DNA from: Synchiropus splendidus | Taxonomy: Eukaryota; Chordata; Actinopteri; Syngnathiformes; Callionymidae | Assembly (NCBI RefSeq): GCF_027744825.2 | Contig: NC_071349.1 | Coordinates: 1,612,001 to 1,676,000, forward strand | Direction of reading: 5' to 3' | Length of the DNA: 64,000 nucleotides | Shown: in pieces, positions 1-12,955 of the stretch | How positions within the stretch are numbered: the first letter of the stretch is position 1 | Layout of the letters: every line of letters begins with the position of its first letter | The notes under the pieces: model-generated | Databases searched by the model: none | What the model saw: the letters and a program-made list of their open reading frames with translations, nothing else | Told to the model about the DNA's origin: nothing | Made by a program: the position numbers and the translations under genes

Positions 1-437
1 TTTTTCCAAACTTATCAATATTTTTGTGTTTGGCTTTCCGGAATCGACCTTATCTCAGGCTGAAAACGCGTTTCCTGGATTGTTGCATAACTTTGCAGGG
101 ATGCTTCAGAACATGAAATGTTCGCCTCCCACTATAGCAGAAAGGGTCTTTCTAGCAGTTGCACATCAAATCTAAGCTGTCGAAAGTGTTTTTCCAAAGT
201 TATCAACATTTTTATTTTTGGAGTTTGGGAAGCGAACTTATCTCCGGATGAAAACGCGTTTTCTGCATTGTGCCATAACTTTGCAGGGAAGCTTCAGAAC
301 ATGAAATTTTAACCTCCCACTATAGCAGAAAAGGTCATTCGAGAAGTTGCACATAAAATCTAAGCTGTCTTGAAGTGTTGTTCTGAAGTTATCAACATTT
401 TTATGTTTGGCGTTCCGGAACCCACCTTATCTCAGCC

Positions 438-451
438 TGAAAACGCGTTTT
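438..451. other. Representative 14-bp palindrome GAAAACGCGTTTTA/C, repeated in most monomers
   Basis: The consensus monomer has GAAAACGCGTTTTC at positions 77-90, a perfect 14-bp inverted repeat centred on ACGCGT (MluI). It extends to 20 bp with one mismatched pair (GCT left arm, TGC right arm). The copy at this location ends in A. It is the longest dyad in the monomer and could be a protein-binding site or simply a CpG-rich hot spot. Function is not shown by the sequence. Confidence 0.6.
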
Positions 452-2283
452 ACATATTTTGCCATAACTTTGCAGGGAAGCTTCAGAACATGAAATTTTA
501 ACATCCCACCATGGCAGAAAGGGTCTTTCTAGTAGTTGCACATCAAATCTAAGCTGTCTGAAGTGTTTTTCCAAAGTTATCAATATTTTTATGTTTGGCG
601 TTTCGGAATCGACCTTATCTCAGGCTGAAAACGCATTTCCTGCATTGTGGCATAACTTTGCAGGGAAGCTTCAGAACATGAAATTTTCACCTCCCACTGT
701 AGCTAAAAGGGTCTTTCTAGTAGTTGCACATCAAATCTAAGCTGTCTGAAGTGTTTTTCCAAAGTTATCAACATTTTTATGTTTGGCGTTCTGGAACCCA
801 CCTAATCTCAGGCTGAAAACGCGTTTCCTGCATTGTTGCATAACTTTGCAGGGATGCTTCAGAACATGAAATGTTCGCCTCCCACTATAGCAGATAGGGT
901 CTTTCGAGGAGTTGCACATCAAATCTAAGCTGTCTGAAGTGTTTTTCCAAAGTTATCAACATTTTTATGTTTGGCATTCTGGAACCCACCTTATCTCAGG
1001 CTGAAAACGCGTTTACTGCATTGTGCCATAACTTTGCAGGGAAGCTTCAGAACATGAAATTTTCACCTCCCACTATAGCAGAAAGTGTCTTTCTAGTAGT
1101 TGCACATCAAATCTAAGCTGTCGAAAGTGTTTTTCCAAAGTTATCAACATTTTTATTTTTGGCGTTTCGGAAGCGAACTTATCTCCGGATGAAAACGCGT
1201 TTTCTGCATTGTGCCATAACTTTGCAGGGAAGCTTCAGAACATGAAATTTTAACCTCCCACTATAGCAGAAAAGGTCATTCGAGAAGTTGCACATAAAAT
1301 CTAAGCTGTCTTGAAGTGTTGTTCTGAAGTTATTAACATTTTTATGTTTGGCGTTCGGGAACCCACCTTATCTCAGCCTGAAAACGCGTTTTACATATTT
1401 TGCCATAACTTTGCAGGGAAGCTTCAGAACATGAAATTTTAACATCCCACTATGGCAGAAAGGGTCTTTCTAGTAGTTGCACATCAAATCTAAGCTGCCT
1501 GAAGTGTTTTTCCAAAGTTATCAATATTTTTATGTTTGGCGTTTCGGAATCGACCTTATCTCAGCCTGAAAACGCGTTTTACATATTTTGCCATAACTTT
1601 GCAGGGAAGCTTCAGAAGATGAAATTTTCAACTCCCACTATAGCAGAAAGGGTCTTTCGAGGAGTTGCACATCAAATCTAAGCTGTCTGAAGTGTTTTTC
1701 CAAAGTTATCAACATTTTTATGTTTGGCGTTCTGGAACCCACCTAATCTCGGGCTGAAAACGCGTTTCCTGCATTGTTGCATAACTTTGCAGGGATGCTT
1801 CACAACATGAAATGTTCGCCTCCCACTATAGCAGATAGGGTCTTTCGAGGAGTTGCACATCAAATCTAAGCTGTCTGAAGTGTTTTTCCAAAGTTATCAA
1901 CATTCTTATGTTTGGCGTTCCGGAATCAACCTTATGTCAGACTGAAAACGTGTTTTCTGCATTGTGACATAACTTTGCAGGGAAACTTCAGAACATGAAA
2001 TTTTCACCTCCAACTATAGCAGAAAGGGTCTTTCTAGTAGTTGCACATCAAATCTAAGCTGTCTGAAGAGTTTTTCCAAAGTTATCAACATTCTTATGTT
2101 TGCCGTTCCGGAATCAACCTTATCTGAGGCTGAAAACGCGTATTACGCATTGTGCTATAACTTTGCAGGAAAGCTTCTGAACATGAAATTTTCAACTCCC
2201 ACTATAGCAGAAAGGGTCTTTCGAGGAGTTGCACATCAAATCTAAGCTGTCTGAAGTGTTTTTCCAAAGTTATCAACATTTTT

Positions 2284-2364
2284 ATGTTTGGCGTTCTGGA
2301 ACCCACCTTATCTCAGGCTGAAAACGCGTTTTCTGCATTGTGCCATAACTTTGCAGGGAAGCTT
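2284..2364 (+). repeat. 81-bp truncated monomer (107-bp deletion), A1 first site
   Basis: The spacing of monomer starts 2244 to 2513 is 269 = 188 + 81. At the junction GGGAAGCTT runs directly into ATGTTTGGCG at 2365, joining monomer position 121 to position 41 of the next monomer. The junction shares TT on both sides, compatible with a short-homology or replication-slippage deletion. The same junction occurs at 8974, 11876, 17734 and 20636. Confidence 0.9.
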
Positions 2365-2999
2365 ATGTTTGGCGTTCCAGAAACAACCTTATCTCAGGCT
2401 GAAAATGCGTTTTAGATATTTTGCCATAACTTTGCAGGGAAGCTTCAGAACATGAAATTTTGACATCCCACTATAGCAGAAAGGGTCTTTCTAGTAGTTG
2501 CACATCAAATCTAAGCTGTCTGAAGTGTTTTTCCACAGTTATCAATATTCTTATGTTTGGCGATCCGGAATCGACCTTATCTCAGGCTGAAAACGCGTTT
2601 CCTGCATTGTGGCATAACTTTGCAGGGATGCTTCAGAACATGAAATTTTCACCTCCCACTGTAGCAGAAAGGGTCTTTCTAGTAGTTGCACATCAAATCT
2701 AAGATGTCTGAAGTGTTTTTCCAAAGTTATCAACATTTTTATGTTTGGCGTTCTGGAACCCACCTAATCTCAGGCTGAAAACGCGTTTTCTGCATTGTGC
2801 CATAACTTTTCAGGGAAGCTCCAGAACATGAAATTTTCACCTCCCACTATATCAGAAAGGGTATTTCTAATAGTTGCACATCAAATCTAAGTTGTCTGAA
2901 GTGTTTTTCCAAAGTTATCAACATTCTTATGTTTGGCGTTCCGGAATCAACCTTATCTCATACTGAAAACGCGTTTTCTGCATTGTGCCATAACTTCTC

Positions 3000-4760
3000 A
3001 GGGAAGCTTCAGAACATGAAATGTTCACCTCCCACTATAGCAGAAAGGTTCTTTTTAGTCGTTGCACATCAAATCTAAGCTGTTTGAAGTGTTTTTCCAA
3101 AGTTATTAACATTCTTATGTTTGGCGTTCCGGAATCAACCTTATCTCAAGCTGAAAACGCGTTATATGCAATTTGCCATAACTTTGCAGGAAAGCCTCAG
3201 AACATGAAATTTTCACGTCCCACTATAGCAGAAAGGGTGTTTCTAGTAGTTGCACATCTAATCTAAGCTGTCTGTAGAGTTTTTCCTGAGTTATCAACAT
3301 TTTTATGTTTGGCGTTCTGAAATCAACCTCATCTCAGGCTGAAAACGCGTTTTACGCATTGTGCCATAACTTTGCAGGGAAGCTTCAGAACATGATATTT
3401 TCACCTCCCACTATAGCAGAAAGGGTCTTTCTCGTAGTTGCACATCAAATCTAAGCTGTCTGAAGTGTTTTTCGAAAGTTTTCAACATTTTTATGTTTGG
3501 TGTTCCTGAATCGACCTTATCTCAGGCCGAAAACGCGTTTTCTGCATTGTGCCATAACTTTGCAGGGAAGCTTTAGAACATGAAATTTTCACCTCCCACT
3601 AGAGCAGAAAGGATATTTCTAGTAGTTGCACAACAAACTAAGCTGTCTGAAGTGTTTTTCGAAAGTTATCAACATTTTTATGTTTGGCGTTTCGGAATCG
3701 ACCATATCTCAGGATGAAAAATCGTTTTCTGCATTGTCCCATAACTTTGCAGGGAAGCTTCAGAACATGAAATTTTGTCCTCCCACTATAGCAGAAAGGG
3801 TCTTTCCAGTAGTTGCACATCAAATCTAAGCTGTCTGTAGAGTTTTTCCTGAGTTATCAACATTTTTATGTTTGGCGTTTTGAAATCAACCTCATCTCAG
3901 GCTGAAAACGCGTTTTACGCATTGTGCCATAACTTTGCAGGGAAGCTTCAGAACATGATATTTTCACCTCCCACTATAGCAGATAGGGTCTTTCTCGTAG
4001 TTGCACATCAAATCTAAGCTGTCTGAAGTGTTTTTCCAAAGTTATCAACATTTTTATGTTTGGCGTTCTGGAAACCACCTTATCTCAGGCTGAAAACAGG
4101 TTTTCTGCATTGTGCCATGACTTTGCAGCGAAGCTTCAGAACATGAAATTTTCACCTCCCACTATAGCAGAAAGGGTCTTTCTCGTAGTTGCACATCATA
4201 TCTAAGCTGTCTGAAGTGTTTTTCGAAAGTTTTCAACATTTTTATGTTTGGTGTTCCTGAATCGACCTTTTCTCAGGCTGAAAACACATTTTACACATTG
4301 TGCCATAACTTTGCAGGAAAGCTTCAGAACATGAATTTTTCACCTCCCACTATAGCAGAAAGGGTCTTTCTAGTAGTTGCACATCAAATCTAAGCTGTCT
4401 GAAGTGTTTTTCCAAAGTTATCTACATTTTGATGTTTGGCGTTCGGGAATCGACCTTATCTGAGGCTGAAAACGTGTTTTCTGCATTGTGTCATAACTTT
4501 GCAGGGAAGCTTCAGAACATGAAATTTTCACCTCCCACTATATCAGAAAGGGTATTTCTAATAGTTGCACATCAAATCTAAGTAGTCTGAAATGTTTTTC
4601 CAAAGTTATCAACATTCTTATGTTTGGCGTTCCGGAATCAACCTTATCTCAGACTGAAAACGTGTTTTCAGCATTGTGCCATAACTTTGCAGGGAAACTT
4701 CAGAACATGAAATTTTCACGTCCGACTATAGCAGAAAGGTTCTTTCTAGTAGTTGCACAT
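3000..4760 (+). repeat. Segment specific to A1, with a net gain of about seven monomers over A2
   Basis: The A1/A2 alignment offset changes from 9511 to 8196 across this interval, a net gain of about 1,315 bp, close to 7 x 188. It contains a 3-monomer near-duplication: the variant TCTGTAGAGTTTTTCCTGAG occurs at 3271 and again at 3834, 563 bp apart, and once more at 6981. The 3.83-4.4 kb part shares further variants with 6.98-7.5 kb, such as AAACAGGTTTTC with CCATGACTTTGC. Edges are approximate because flanking monomers (from about 2.4 kb) are already more diverged from A2 than the rest of the unit. Confidence 0.8.
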
Positions 4761-6060
4761 CAAATCTAAGCTGTTTGAAGTGTTTTTCCAAAGTTCCAGA
4801 AACAACCTTATCTCAGGCTGAAAACGCGTTTTGCGCAATTTGCCATAACTTTGCAGGAAAGCCTCAGAACATGAAATTTTCACCTCCCACTATAGCAGAA
4901 AGGGTCTTTCTAGTAGTTGCACATCAAATATAAGCTGTCTGAAGTGTTTTTCCAAAGTTATCAACATTTTTATTTTTGGCGTTCTGGAACCCACCTTATC
5001 TCAGGCTGAAAACGCGTTTTCTGCATTGTGCCATAACTTTGCAGGGCGACTTCTGAACATGAAATTTTCTCCTCCCACTATATCAGAAAGGGTATTTCTA
5101 GTAGTTGCACATCAAATCTAAGTTGTCTGAAGTGTTTTTCCAAAGTTTTCAACATTTTTATGTTTGGTGTTCCTGAATCGACCTTTTCTCAGGCTGAAAA
5201 CACATTTTACACATTGTGCCATAACTTTGCAGGAAAGCTTCAGAACATGAATTTTTCACCTCCCACTATAGCAGAAAGGGTCTTTCTAGTAGTTGCACAT
5301 CAAATCTAAGCTGTCTGAAGTGTTTTTCCAAAGTTATCTACATTTTGATGTTTGGCGTTCGGGAATCGACCTTATCTGAGGCTGAAAACGTGTTTTCTGC
5401 ATTGTGTCATAACTTTGCAGGGAAGCTTCAGAACATGAAATTTTCACCTCCCACTATATCAGAAAGGGTATTTCTAATAGTTGCACATCAAATCTAAGTA
5501 GTCTGAAATGTTTTTCCAAAGTTATCAACATTCTTATGTTTGGCGTTCCGGAATCAACCTTATCTCAGACTGAAAACGTGTTTTCAGCATTGTGCCATAA
5601 CTTTGCAGGGAAACTTCAGAACATGAAATTTTCACGTCCGACTATAGCAGAAAGGTTCTTTCTAGTAGTTGCACATCAAATCTAAGCTGTTTGAAGTGTT
5701 TTTCCAAAGTTCCAGAAACAACCTTATCTCAGGCTGAAAACGCGTTTTGCGCAATTTGCCATAACTTTGCAGGAAAGCATCAGAACATGAAATTTTCACC
5801 TCCCACTATAGCAGAAAGGGTCTTTCTAGTAGTTGCACATCAAATATAAGCTGTCTGAAGTGTTTTTCCAAAGTTATCAACATTTTTATTTTTGGCGTTC
5901 TGGAACCCACCTTATCTCAGGCTGAAAACGCGTTTTCTGCATTGTGCCATAACTTTGCAGGGCGACTTCTGAACATGAAATTTTCTCCTCCCACTATATC
6001 AGAAAGGGTATTTCTAGTAGTTGCACATCAAATCTAAGTTGTCTGAAGTGTTTTTCCAAA
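4226..6060 (+). repeat. 916-bp (five-monomer) tandem duplication inside A1
   Basis: Unit 1 is about 4226-5144 and unit 2 about 5145-6060. The marker GTGTTCCTGA occurs at 4251 and 5167, and the deletion junction AAAGTTCCAGAAACAACC at 4795 and 5711, both 916 bp apart. 916 equals 5 x 188 minus the 24-bp deletion. The units are nearly identical; one difference is AAAGCCTCAG at about 4865 against AAAGCATCAG at about 5781. A2 holds the second unit complete (about 13341-14256) but only the end of the first, so the duplication predates the A1/A2 split or was later trimmed in A2. Confidence 0.88.
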
Positions 6061-8892
6061 GTTATCAACATTCTTATGTTTGGCGTTCCGGAATCAACCT
6101 TATCTCAAGCTGAAAACGCGTTTTACGCAATTTGCCATAACTTTGCAGGAAAGCCTCAGAACATGAAATTTTCACCTCCCACTATAGCAGAAAGGGTCTT
6201 TCTGGTAGTTGCACATCAAATCTAAGCTGTCTGAAGTGTTTTTCGAAAGTTTTCAACATTTTTATGTTTGTTTTTCCTAAATCGACCTTATCTCAGGCCG
6301 AAAACGCGTTTTCTGCATTGTGCCATGACTTTGCAGGGAAGGTTCAGAACATGATATTTTCACCTCCCACTATAGCAGAAAGGGTCTTTCTCGTAGTTGC
6401 ACATCAAATCTAAGCTGTCTGATGTGTTGTTCCAAAGTTATCAACATTTTTATGTTTGGCGTTCCGGAACTCACCTTATCTCACGCTTAAAACGCGTTTT
6501 CTGCATTGTGCCATAACTTTGCAGGGAAGCTTTAGAACATGAAATTTTCACCTCCCACTATAGCAGAAAGGGTCTTTCTAGTAGTTGCACATCAAATCTA
6601 AGCTGTCTGTAGAGTTTTTCCGGAGTTATCAACATTTTTATGTTTGGCGTTCCGGAATCGACCTTATGTCAGGCAGAAAACGCGTTTTCTGCATTGTGCC
6701 ATAACTTTGCAGGGAAGCTTTAGAACATGAAATTTTCTCCTCCCACTAGAGCAGAAAGGGTCTTTCTAGTAGTTGCACATCAAATCTAAGCTGTCTGAAG
6801 TGTTTTTCCAAAGTTATCAACATTTTTATTTTGGCGTTATGGAACCCACCTTATCTCAGGCTGAAAACGCATTTTACGCATTGTGCCATAACTTTGCAGG
6901 GAAGCTTCAGAACATGATATTTTCACCTCCCACTATAGCAGAAAGGGTCTTTTTAGTAGTTGCACATCAAATCTAAGCTGTCTGTAGAGTTTTTCCTGAG
7001 TTATCAACATTTTTATGTTTGGCGTTCTGAAATCAACCTCATCTCAGGCTGAAAACGTGTTTTACGCATTGTGCCATAACTTTGCAGGGAAGTTTCAGAA
7101 CATGATATTTTCACCTCCCACTATAGCAGAATGGGTGTTTCTCGTAGTTGCACATCAAATCTAAACTGTCTGAAGTGTTTTCCAAAGTTATCAACATTTT
7201 TATGTTTGGCGTTCTGGAAACCACCTTTTCTCAGGCTGAAAACAGGTTTTCTGCATTGTGCCATGACTTTGCAGGGATGCTTCAGAACATGACATTTTCA
7301 CCTCCCACTATAGCAGAAAGGGTCTTTCTCGTAGTTGCACATCAAATCTAAGCTGTCTGAAGTGTTTTTCGAAAGTTTTCAACATTTTTATGTTTGGTGT
7401 TCCTGAATCGACCTTTTCTCAGGCTGAAAACGCATTTTACACATTGTGCCATAACTTTGCAGGGAAGCTTCAGAACATGAAATTTTCACCTCCCACTATA
7501 GCAGAAAGGGTCTTTCTAGTAGTTGCACATCAAATCTAAGCTGTCTGAAGTGTTTTTCCAAAGTTATCTACATTTTGATGTTTGGCGTTCCGGAATCGAC
7601 CTTATCTGACGCTGAAAACGCGTTTTCTGCATTGTGCCATAACTTTGCAGGGAAGCTTCAGAACATGAAATTTTCACCTCCCATGATAGCAGAAAGGGTC
7701 TTTCGAGTAGTTGCACATCAAATCTATGCTGTCTGAAGTGTTTTTCCAAAGTTATCAACATTTTGATGTTTGGCGTTCCGGAATCGACCTTATCTGAGGA
7801 TGAAAACGCGTTTTCTGCATTGTGCCAAAACTTTGTAGGTAAGCTCCAGAACATGAAATTTTCACCTCCCACTATAGCAGAAAGGGTCTTTCTAGTAGTT
7901 GCACATCAAATCGAAGCTGTCGAAAGTGTTTTTCCAAAGTTATCAACACTTTTATGTTTGCCGTTCCGGAATCGACCTTATCTCAGGCTGAAAGCACGAT
8001 TTACGCATTCTGCCATAACTTTGCAGGGAAGCTTCAGAACATGAAATTTTAACCTCCCACTATAGCAGAAAGGGTCTTTCTAGTAGTTGCACATCAAATC
8101 TAAGCTGTCGAAAGTGTTTTTCCAAAGTTTTCAACATTTTTATGGTTGGCGTTTCGGAATTGACCTTATCTCAGCCTGAAAACGCGCTTTACATATTTTG
8201 CCATAACTTTGCAGGGAAGCTTCAGAACATGACATTTTCACCTCCCACTACAGCAGAAAGGGTCTTTCTAGTAGTTGCACATCAAATCTAAGCTGTCTGA
8301 AGTTGTTTTCCAAAGTTATCAACATTTTTATGTTTGGCGTTCTGGAACCCACCTTATCTCAGGCTGAAAAAGCGTTTCCTGCATTGTGGCATAACTTTAT
8401 AGGGAAGCTTCAGAACATGAAATTTTCACCTCCCACTGTAGCAGAAAGGGTCTTTCTAGTAGTTGCACATCAAATCTAAGCTGTCTGAAGTGTTTCTCCA
8501 AAGTTATCAACATTTTTATGTTTGGCGTTCAGGAACCCACCTTATCTCAGGATGAAAACGCGTTTTCTGCATTGTGCCATAACTTTGCAGGGAGACTTCA
8601 GAACATGAAATTTTCTCCTCCCACTATAGCAGAAAGGGTATTTCTAGTAGTTGCACATCAAATCTAAGCTGTCTGAAGTGTTTTTCGAAAGTTTTCAACA
8701 TTTTTATGTTTGGTGTTCCTGAATCGACCTTATCTCAGGCCGAAAACGCGTTTTCTGCATTGTGCCATAACTTTGCAGGGATGCTTCAGAACATGAAATG
8801 TTCGCCTCCCACTATAGCAGATAGGGTCTTTCGAGGAGTTGCACATCAAATCCAAGCTGTCTGAAGTGTTTTCCAAAGTTATCAACATTTTT

Positions 8893-8973
8893 ATGTTTGG
8901 CGTTCTGGAACCCACCTTATCTCAGGCTGAAAACGCGTTTTCTGCATTGTGCCATAACTTTGCAGGGAAGCTT
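8893..8973 (+). repeat. 81-bp truncated monomer, A1 second site
   Basis: The junction AAGCTT/ATGTTTGGCG lies at 8973/8974, the same breakpoint as at 2364/2365 and 6,609 bp downstream in the same unit. Identical breakpoints inside one unit imply that the deletion arose once and was copied within the unit before the unit itself was amplified. Confidence 0.9.
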
Positions 8974-11794
8974 ATGTTTGGCGTTCCAGAAACAACCTTA
9001 TCTCAGGCTGAAAATGCGTTTTACATATTTTTCCATAACTTTGCAGGGAAGCTTCAGAACATGAAATTTTAACATCCCACTATAGCAGAAAGGGTCTTTC
9101 TTGTAGTTGCACATCAAATCTAAGCTGTCTGAAGTGTTTTTCCAAAGTTATCAACATTCTTATGTTTGGCGATCCGGAATCAACCTTATCTCAGGCTGAA
9201 AATGCGTTTTACGCATTGTGCCATAACTTTGCAGGAAAGCTTCAGAACATGAAATTTTCAACTCCCACTTTAGCAGAAAGGGTCTTTCTAGTAGTTGCAC
9301 ATCAAATCTAAGCTGTCTGAAGTGTTTTTCCAAACTTATCAATATTTTTATGTTTGGCTTTCCGGAATCGACCTTATCTCAGGCTGAAAACGCGTTTCCT
9401 GCATTGTGCCATAACTTTGCAGGGAAGCTTCAGAACATGAAATTTTCACCTCCCACTATATCAGAAAGGGTATTTCTAATAGTTGCACATCAAATCTAAG
9501 CTGTCTGAAGTGTTTTTCCAAACTTATCAATATTTTTGTGTTTGGCTTTCCGGAATCGACCTTATCTCAGGCTGAAAACGCGTTTCCTGGATTGTTGCAT
9601 AACTTTGCAGGGATGCTTCAGAACATGAAATGTTCGCCTCCCACTATAGCAGAAAGGGTCTTTCTAGTAGTTGCACATCAAATCTAAGCTGTCGAAAGTG
9701 TTTTTCCATAGTTATCAACATTTTTATTTTTGGAGTTTCGGAAGCGAACTTATCTCCGGATGAAAACGCGTTTTCTGCATTGTGCCATAACTTTGCAGGG
9801 AAGCTTCAGAACATGAAATTTTAACCTCCCACTATAGCAGAAAAGGTCATTCGAGAAGTTGCACATAAAATCTAAGCTGTCTTGAAGTGTTGTTCTGAAG
9901 TTATCAACATTTTTATGTTTGGCGTTCCGGAACCCACCTTATCTCAGCCTGAAAACGCGTTTTACATATTTTGCCATAACTTTGCAGGGAAGCTTCAGAA
10001 CATGAAATTTTAACATCCCACCATGGCAGAAAGGGTCTTTCTAGTAGTTGCACATCAAATCTAAGCTGTCTGAAGTGTTTTTCCAAAGTTATCAATATTT
10101 TTATGTTTGGCGTTTCGGAATCGACCTTATCTCAGGCTGAAAACGCATTTCCTGCATTGTGGCATAACTTTGCAGGGAAGCTTCAGAACATGAAATTTTC
10201 ACCTCCCACTGTAGCTAAAAGGGTCTTTCTAGTAGTTGCACATCAAATCTAAGCTGTCTGAAGTGTTTTTCCAAAGTTATCAACATTTTTATGTTTGGCG
10301 TTCTGGAACCCACCTAATCTCAGGCTGAAAACGCGTTTCCTGCATTGTTGCATAACTTTGCAGGGATGCTTCAGAACATGAAATGTTCGCCTCCCACTAT
10401 AGCAGATAGGGTCTTTCGAGGAGTTGCACATCAAATCTAAGCTGTCTGAAGTGTTTTCCAAAGTTATCAACATTTTTATGTTTGGCATTCTGGAACCCAC
10501 CTTATCTCAGGCTGAAAACGCGTTTACTGCATTGTGCCATAACTTTGCAGGGAAGCTTCAGAACATGAAATTTTCACCTCCCACTATAGCAGAAAGTGTC
10601 TTTCTAGTAGTTGCACATCAAATCTAAGCTGTCGAAAGTGTTTTTCCAAAGTTATCAACATTTTTATTTTTGGCGTTTCGGAAGCGAACTTATCTCCGGA
10701 TGAAAACGCGTTTTCTGCATTGTGCCATAACTTTGCAGGCAAGCTTCAGAACATGAAATTTTAACCTCCCACTATAGCAGAAAAGGTCATTCGAGAAGTT
10801 GCACATAAAATCTAAGCTGTCTTGAAGTGTTGTTCTGAAGTTATTAACATTTTTATGTTTGGCGTTCCGGAACCCACCTTATCTCAGCCTGAAAACGCGT
10901 TTTACATATTTTGCCATAACTTTGCAGGGAAGCTTCAGAACATGAAATTTTAACATCCCACTATGGCAGAAAGGGTCTTTCTAGTAGTTGCACATCAAAT
11001 CTAAGCTGCCTGAAGTGTTTTTCCAAAGTTATCAATATTTTTATGTTTGGCGTTTCGGAATCGACCTTATCTCAGCCTGAAAACGCGTTTTACATATTTT
11101 GCCATAACTTTGCAGGGAAGCTTCAGAAGATGAAATTTTCAACTCCCACTATAGCAGAAAGGGTCTTTCGAGGAGTTGCACATCAAATCTAAGCTGTCTG
11201 AAGTGTTTTTCCAAAGTTATCAACATTTTTATGTTTGGCGTTCTGGAACCCACCTAATCTCGGGCTGAAAACGCGTTTCCTGCATTGTTGCATAACTTTG
11301 CAGGGATGCTTCACAACATGAAATGTTCGCCTCCCACTATAGCAGATAGGGTCTTTCGAGGAGTTGCACATCAAATCTAAGCTGTCTGAAGTGTTTTTCC
11401 AAAGTTATCAACATTCTTATGTTTGGCGTTCCGGAATCAACCTTATGTCAGACTGAAAACGTGTTTTCTGCATTGTGACATAACTTTGCAGGGAAACTTC
11501 AGAACATGAAATTTTCACCTCCAACTATAGCAGAAAGGGTCTTTCTAGTAGTTGCACATCAAATCTAAGCTGTCTGAAGAGTTTTTCCAAAGTTATCAAC
11601 ATTCTTATGTTTGCCGTTCCGGAATCAACCTTATCTGAGGCTGAAAACGCGTATTACGCATTGTGCTATAACTTTGCAGGAAAGCTTCTGAACATGAAAT
11701 TTTCAACTCCCACTATAGCAGAAAGGGTCTTTCGAGGAGTTGCACATCAAATCTAAGCTGTCTGAAGTGTTTTTCCAAAGTTATCAACATTTTT

Positions 11795-11875
11795 ATGTTT
11801 GGCGTTCTGGAACCCACCTTATCTCAGGCTGAAAACGCGTTTTCTGCATTGTGCCATAACTTTGCAGGGAAGCTT
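11795..11875 (+). repeat. 81-bp truncated monomer, A2 first site
   Basis: The junction at 11875/11876 corresponds to the A1 site at 2364/2365 at an offset of 9511. The following monomer reads TTTTACATATTTTGCC here but TTTTAGATATTTTGCC in A1 near 2411. Confidence 0.9.
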
Positions 11876-12955
11876 ATGTTTGGCGTTCCAGAAACAACCT
11901 TATCTCAGGCTGAAAATGCGTTTTACATATTTTGCCATAACTTTGCAGGGAAGCTTCAGAACATGAAATTTTGACATCCCACTATAGCAGAAAGGGTCTT
12001 TCTAGTAGTTGCACATCAAATCTAAGCTGTCTGAAGTGTTTTTCCAAAGTTATCAATATTTTTATGTTTGGCTTTCCGGAATCAACCTTATCTCAGGCTG
12101 AAAACGCGTTTCCTACATTGTGGCATTACTTTGCAGGGATGCTTCAGAACATGAAATTTTCACCTCCCACTGTAGCAGAAAGGGTCTTTCTAGTAGTTGC
12201 ACATCAAATCTAAGCTGTCTGAAGTGTTTTTCCAAAGTTATCAACATTTTTATGTTTGGCGTTCTGGAACCCACCTAATCTCAGGCTAAAAACGCGTTTT
12301 CTGCACTGTGCCATAACTTTGCAGGGAAGCTTCAGAACATGAAATTTTCACCTCCCACTATATCAGAAAGGGTATTTCTAATAGTTGCACATCAAATCTA
12401 AGTTGTCTGAAGTGTTTTTCCAAAGTTATCAACATTCTTATGTTTGGCGTTCCGGAATCAACCTTATCGCAGACTGAAAACGTGTTTTCTGCATTGTGCC
12501 ATAACTTTGCAGGGAAACTTCAGAACATGAAATTTTCACGTCCAACTAAAGCAGAAAGGTTCTTTCTAGTAGTTGCACATCAAATCTAAGCTGTCTGAAG
12601 TGTTTTTCGAAAGTTATCAACATTTTTATGTTTGGCCTTCTGGAACCCACCTAATCTCAGGCTGAAAACGCGTTTTCTGCATTGTGCCATAACTTTGCAG
12701 GGAAGCTTCAGAACATGAAATTTTTACCTCCCACTATAGTAGAAAGGGTCTTTCTCGTAGTTGCACATCAAATCTAAGCTGTCTGAAGTGTTTTTCGAAA
12801 GTTATCAACATTTTTATGTTTGGCGTTCCTGAATCGACCTTATCTCAGGCTGAAAATGCGTTTTCTGCAATGTGCCATAACTTTGCAGGGAAGTTTCAGA
12901 ACATGAAATTTTCAACTCCCACTATAGCAGAATGGGTCTTTCTAGTAGTTGCACA

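Larger units (their letters stand above)
1..9512 (+). repeat. Higher-order repeat A, copy A1 (9,512 bp)
   Basis: The sequence at base 1 (TTTTTCCAAACTTATCAATA, followed by TTTTTGTGTTTGGC) reappears at 9513 and at 18273, which defines the unit. A1 aligns to A2 with four successive offsets: 9512 over about 1-911, 9511 over about 912-3000 (one extra T in a T-run near 930), 8196 from about 4760 to 6230, and 8760 from about 6240 to 9512. Relative to A2 it therefore carries about seven extra monomers (about 1,315 bp) between about 3.0 and 4.76 kb and lacks three monomers near 6,235. The 6.24-9.51 kb part looked identical to A2 wherever I compared lines. The length fits about 52 monomers including two 81-bp and two 164-bp deletion monomers. 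The window edge may cut the unit at an arbitrary phase. Confidence 0.93.

Noticed and set aside
7564..7872. Minus-strand frame of 102 codons (also at 16324-16632)
   Set aside because: It is the complement of the same monomers, kept open by chance substitutions. The second copy exists only because the whole higher-order unit is duplicated.
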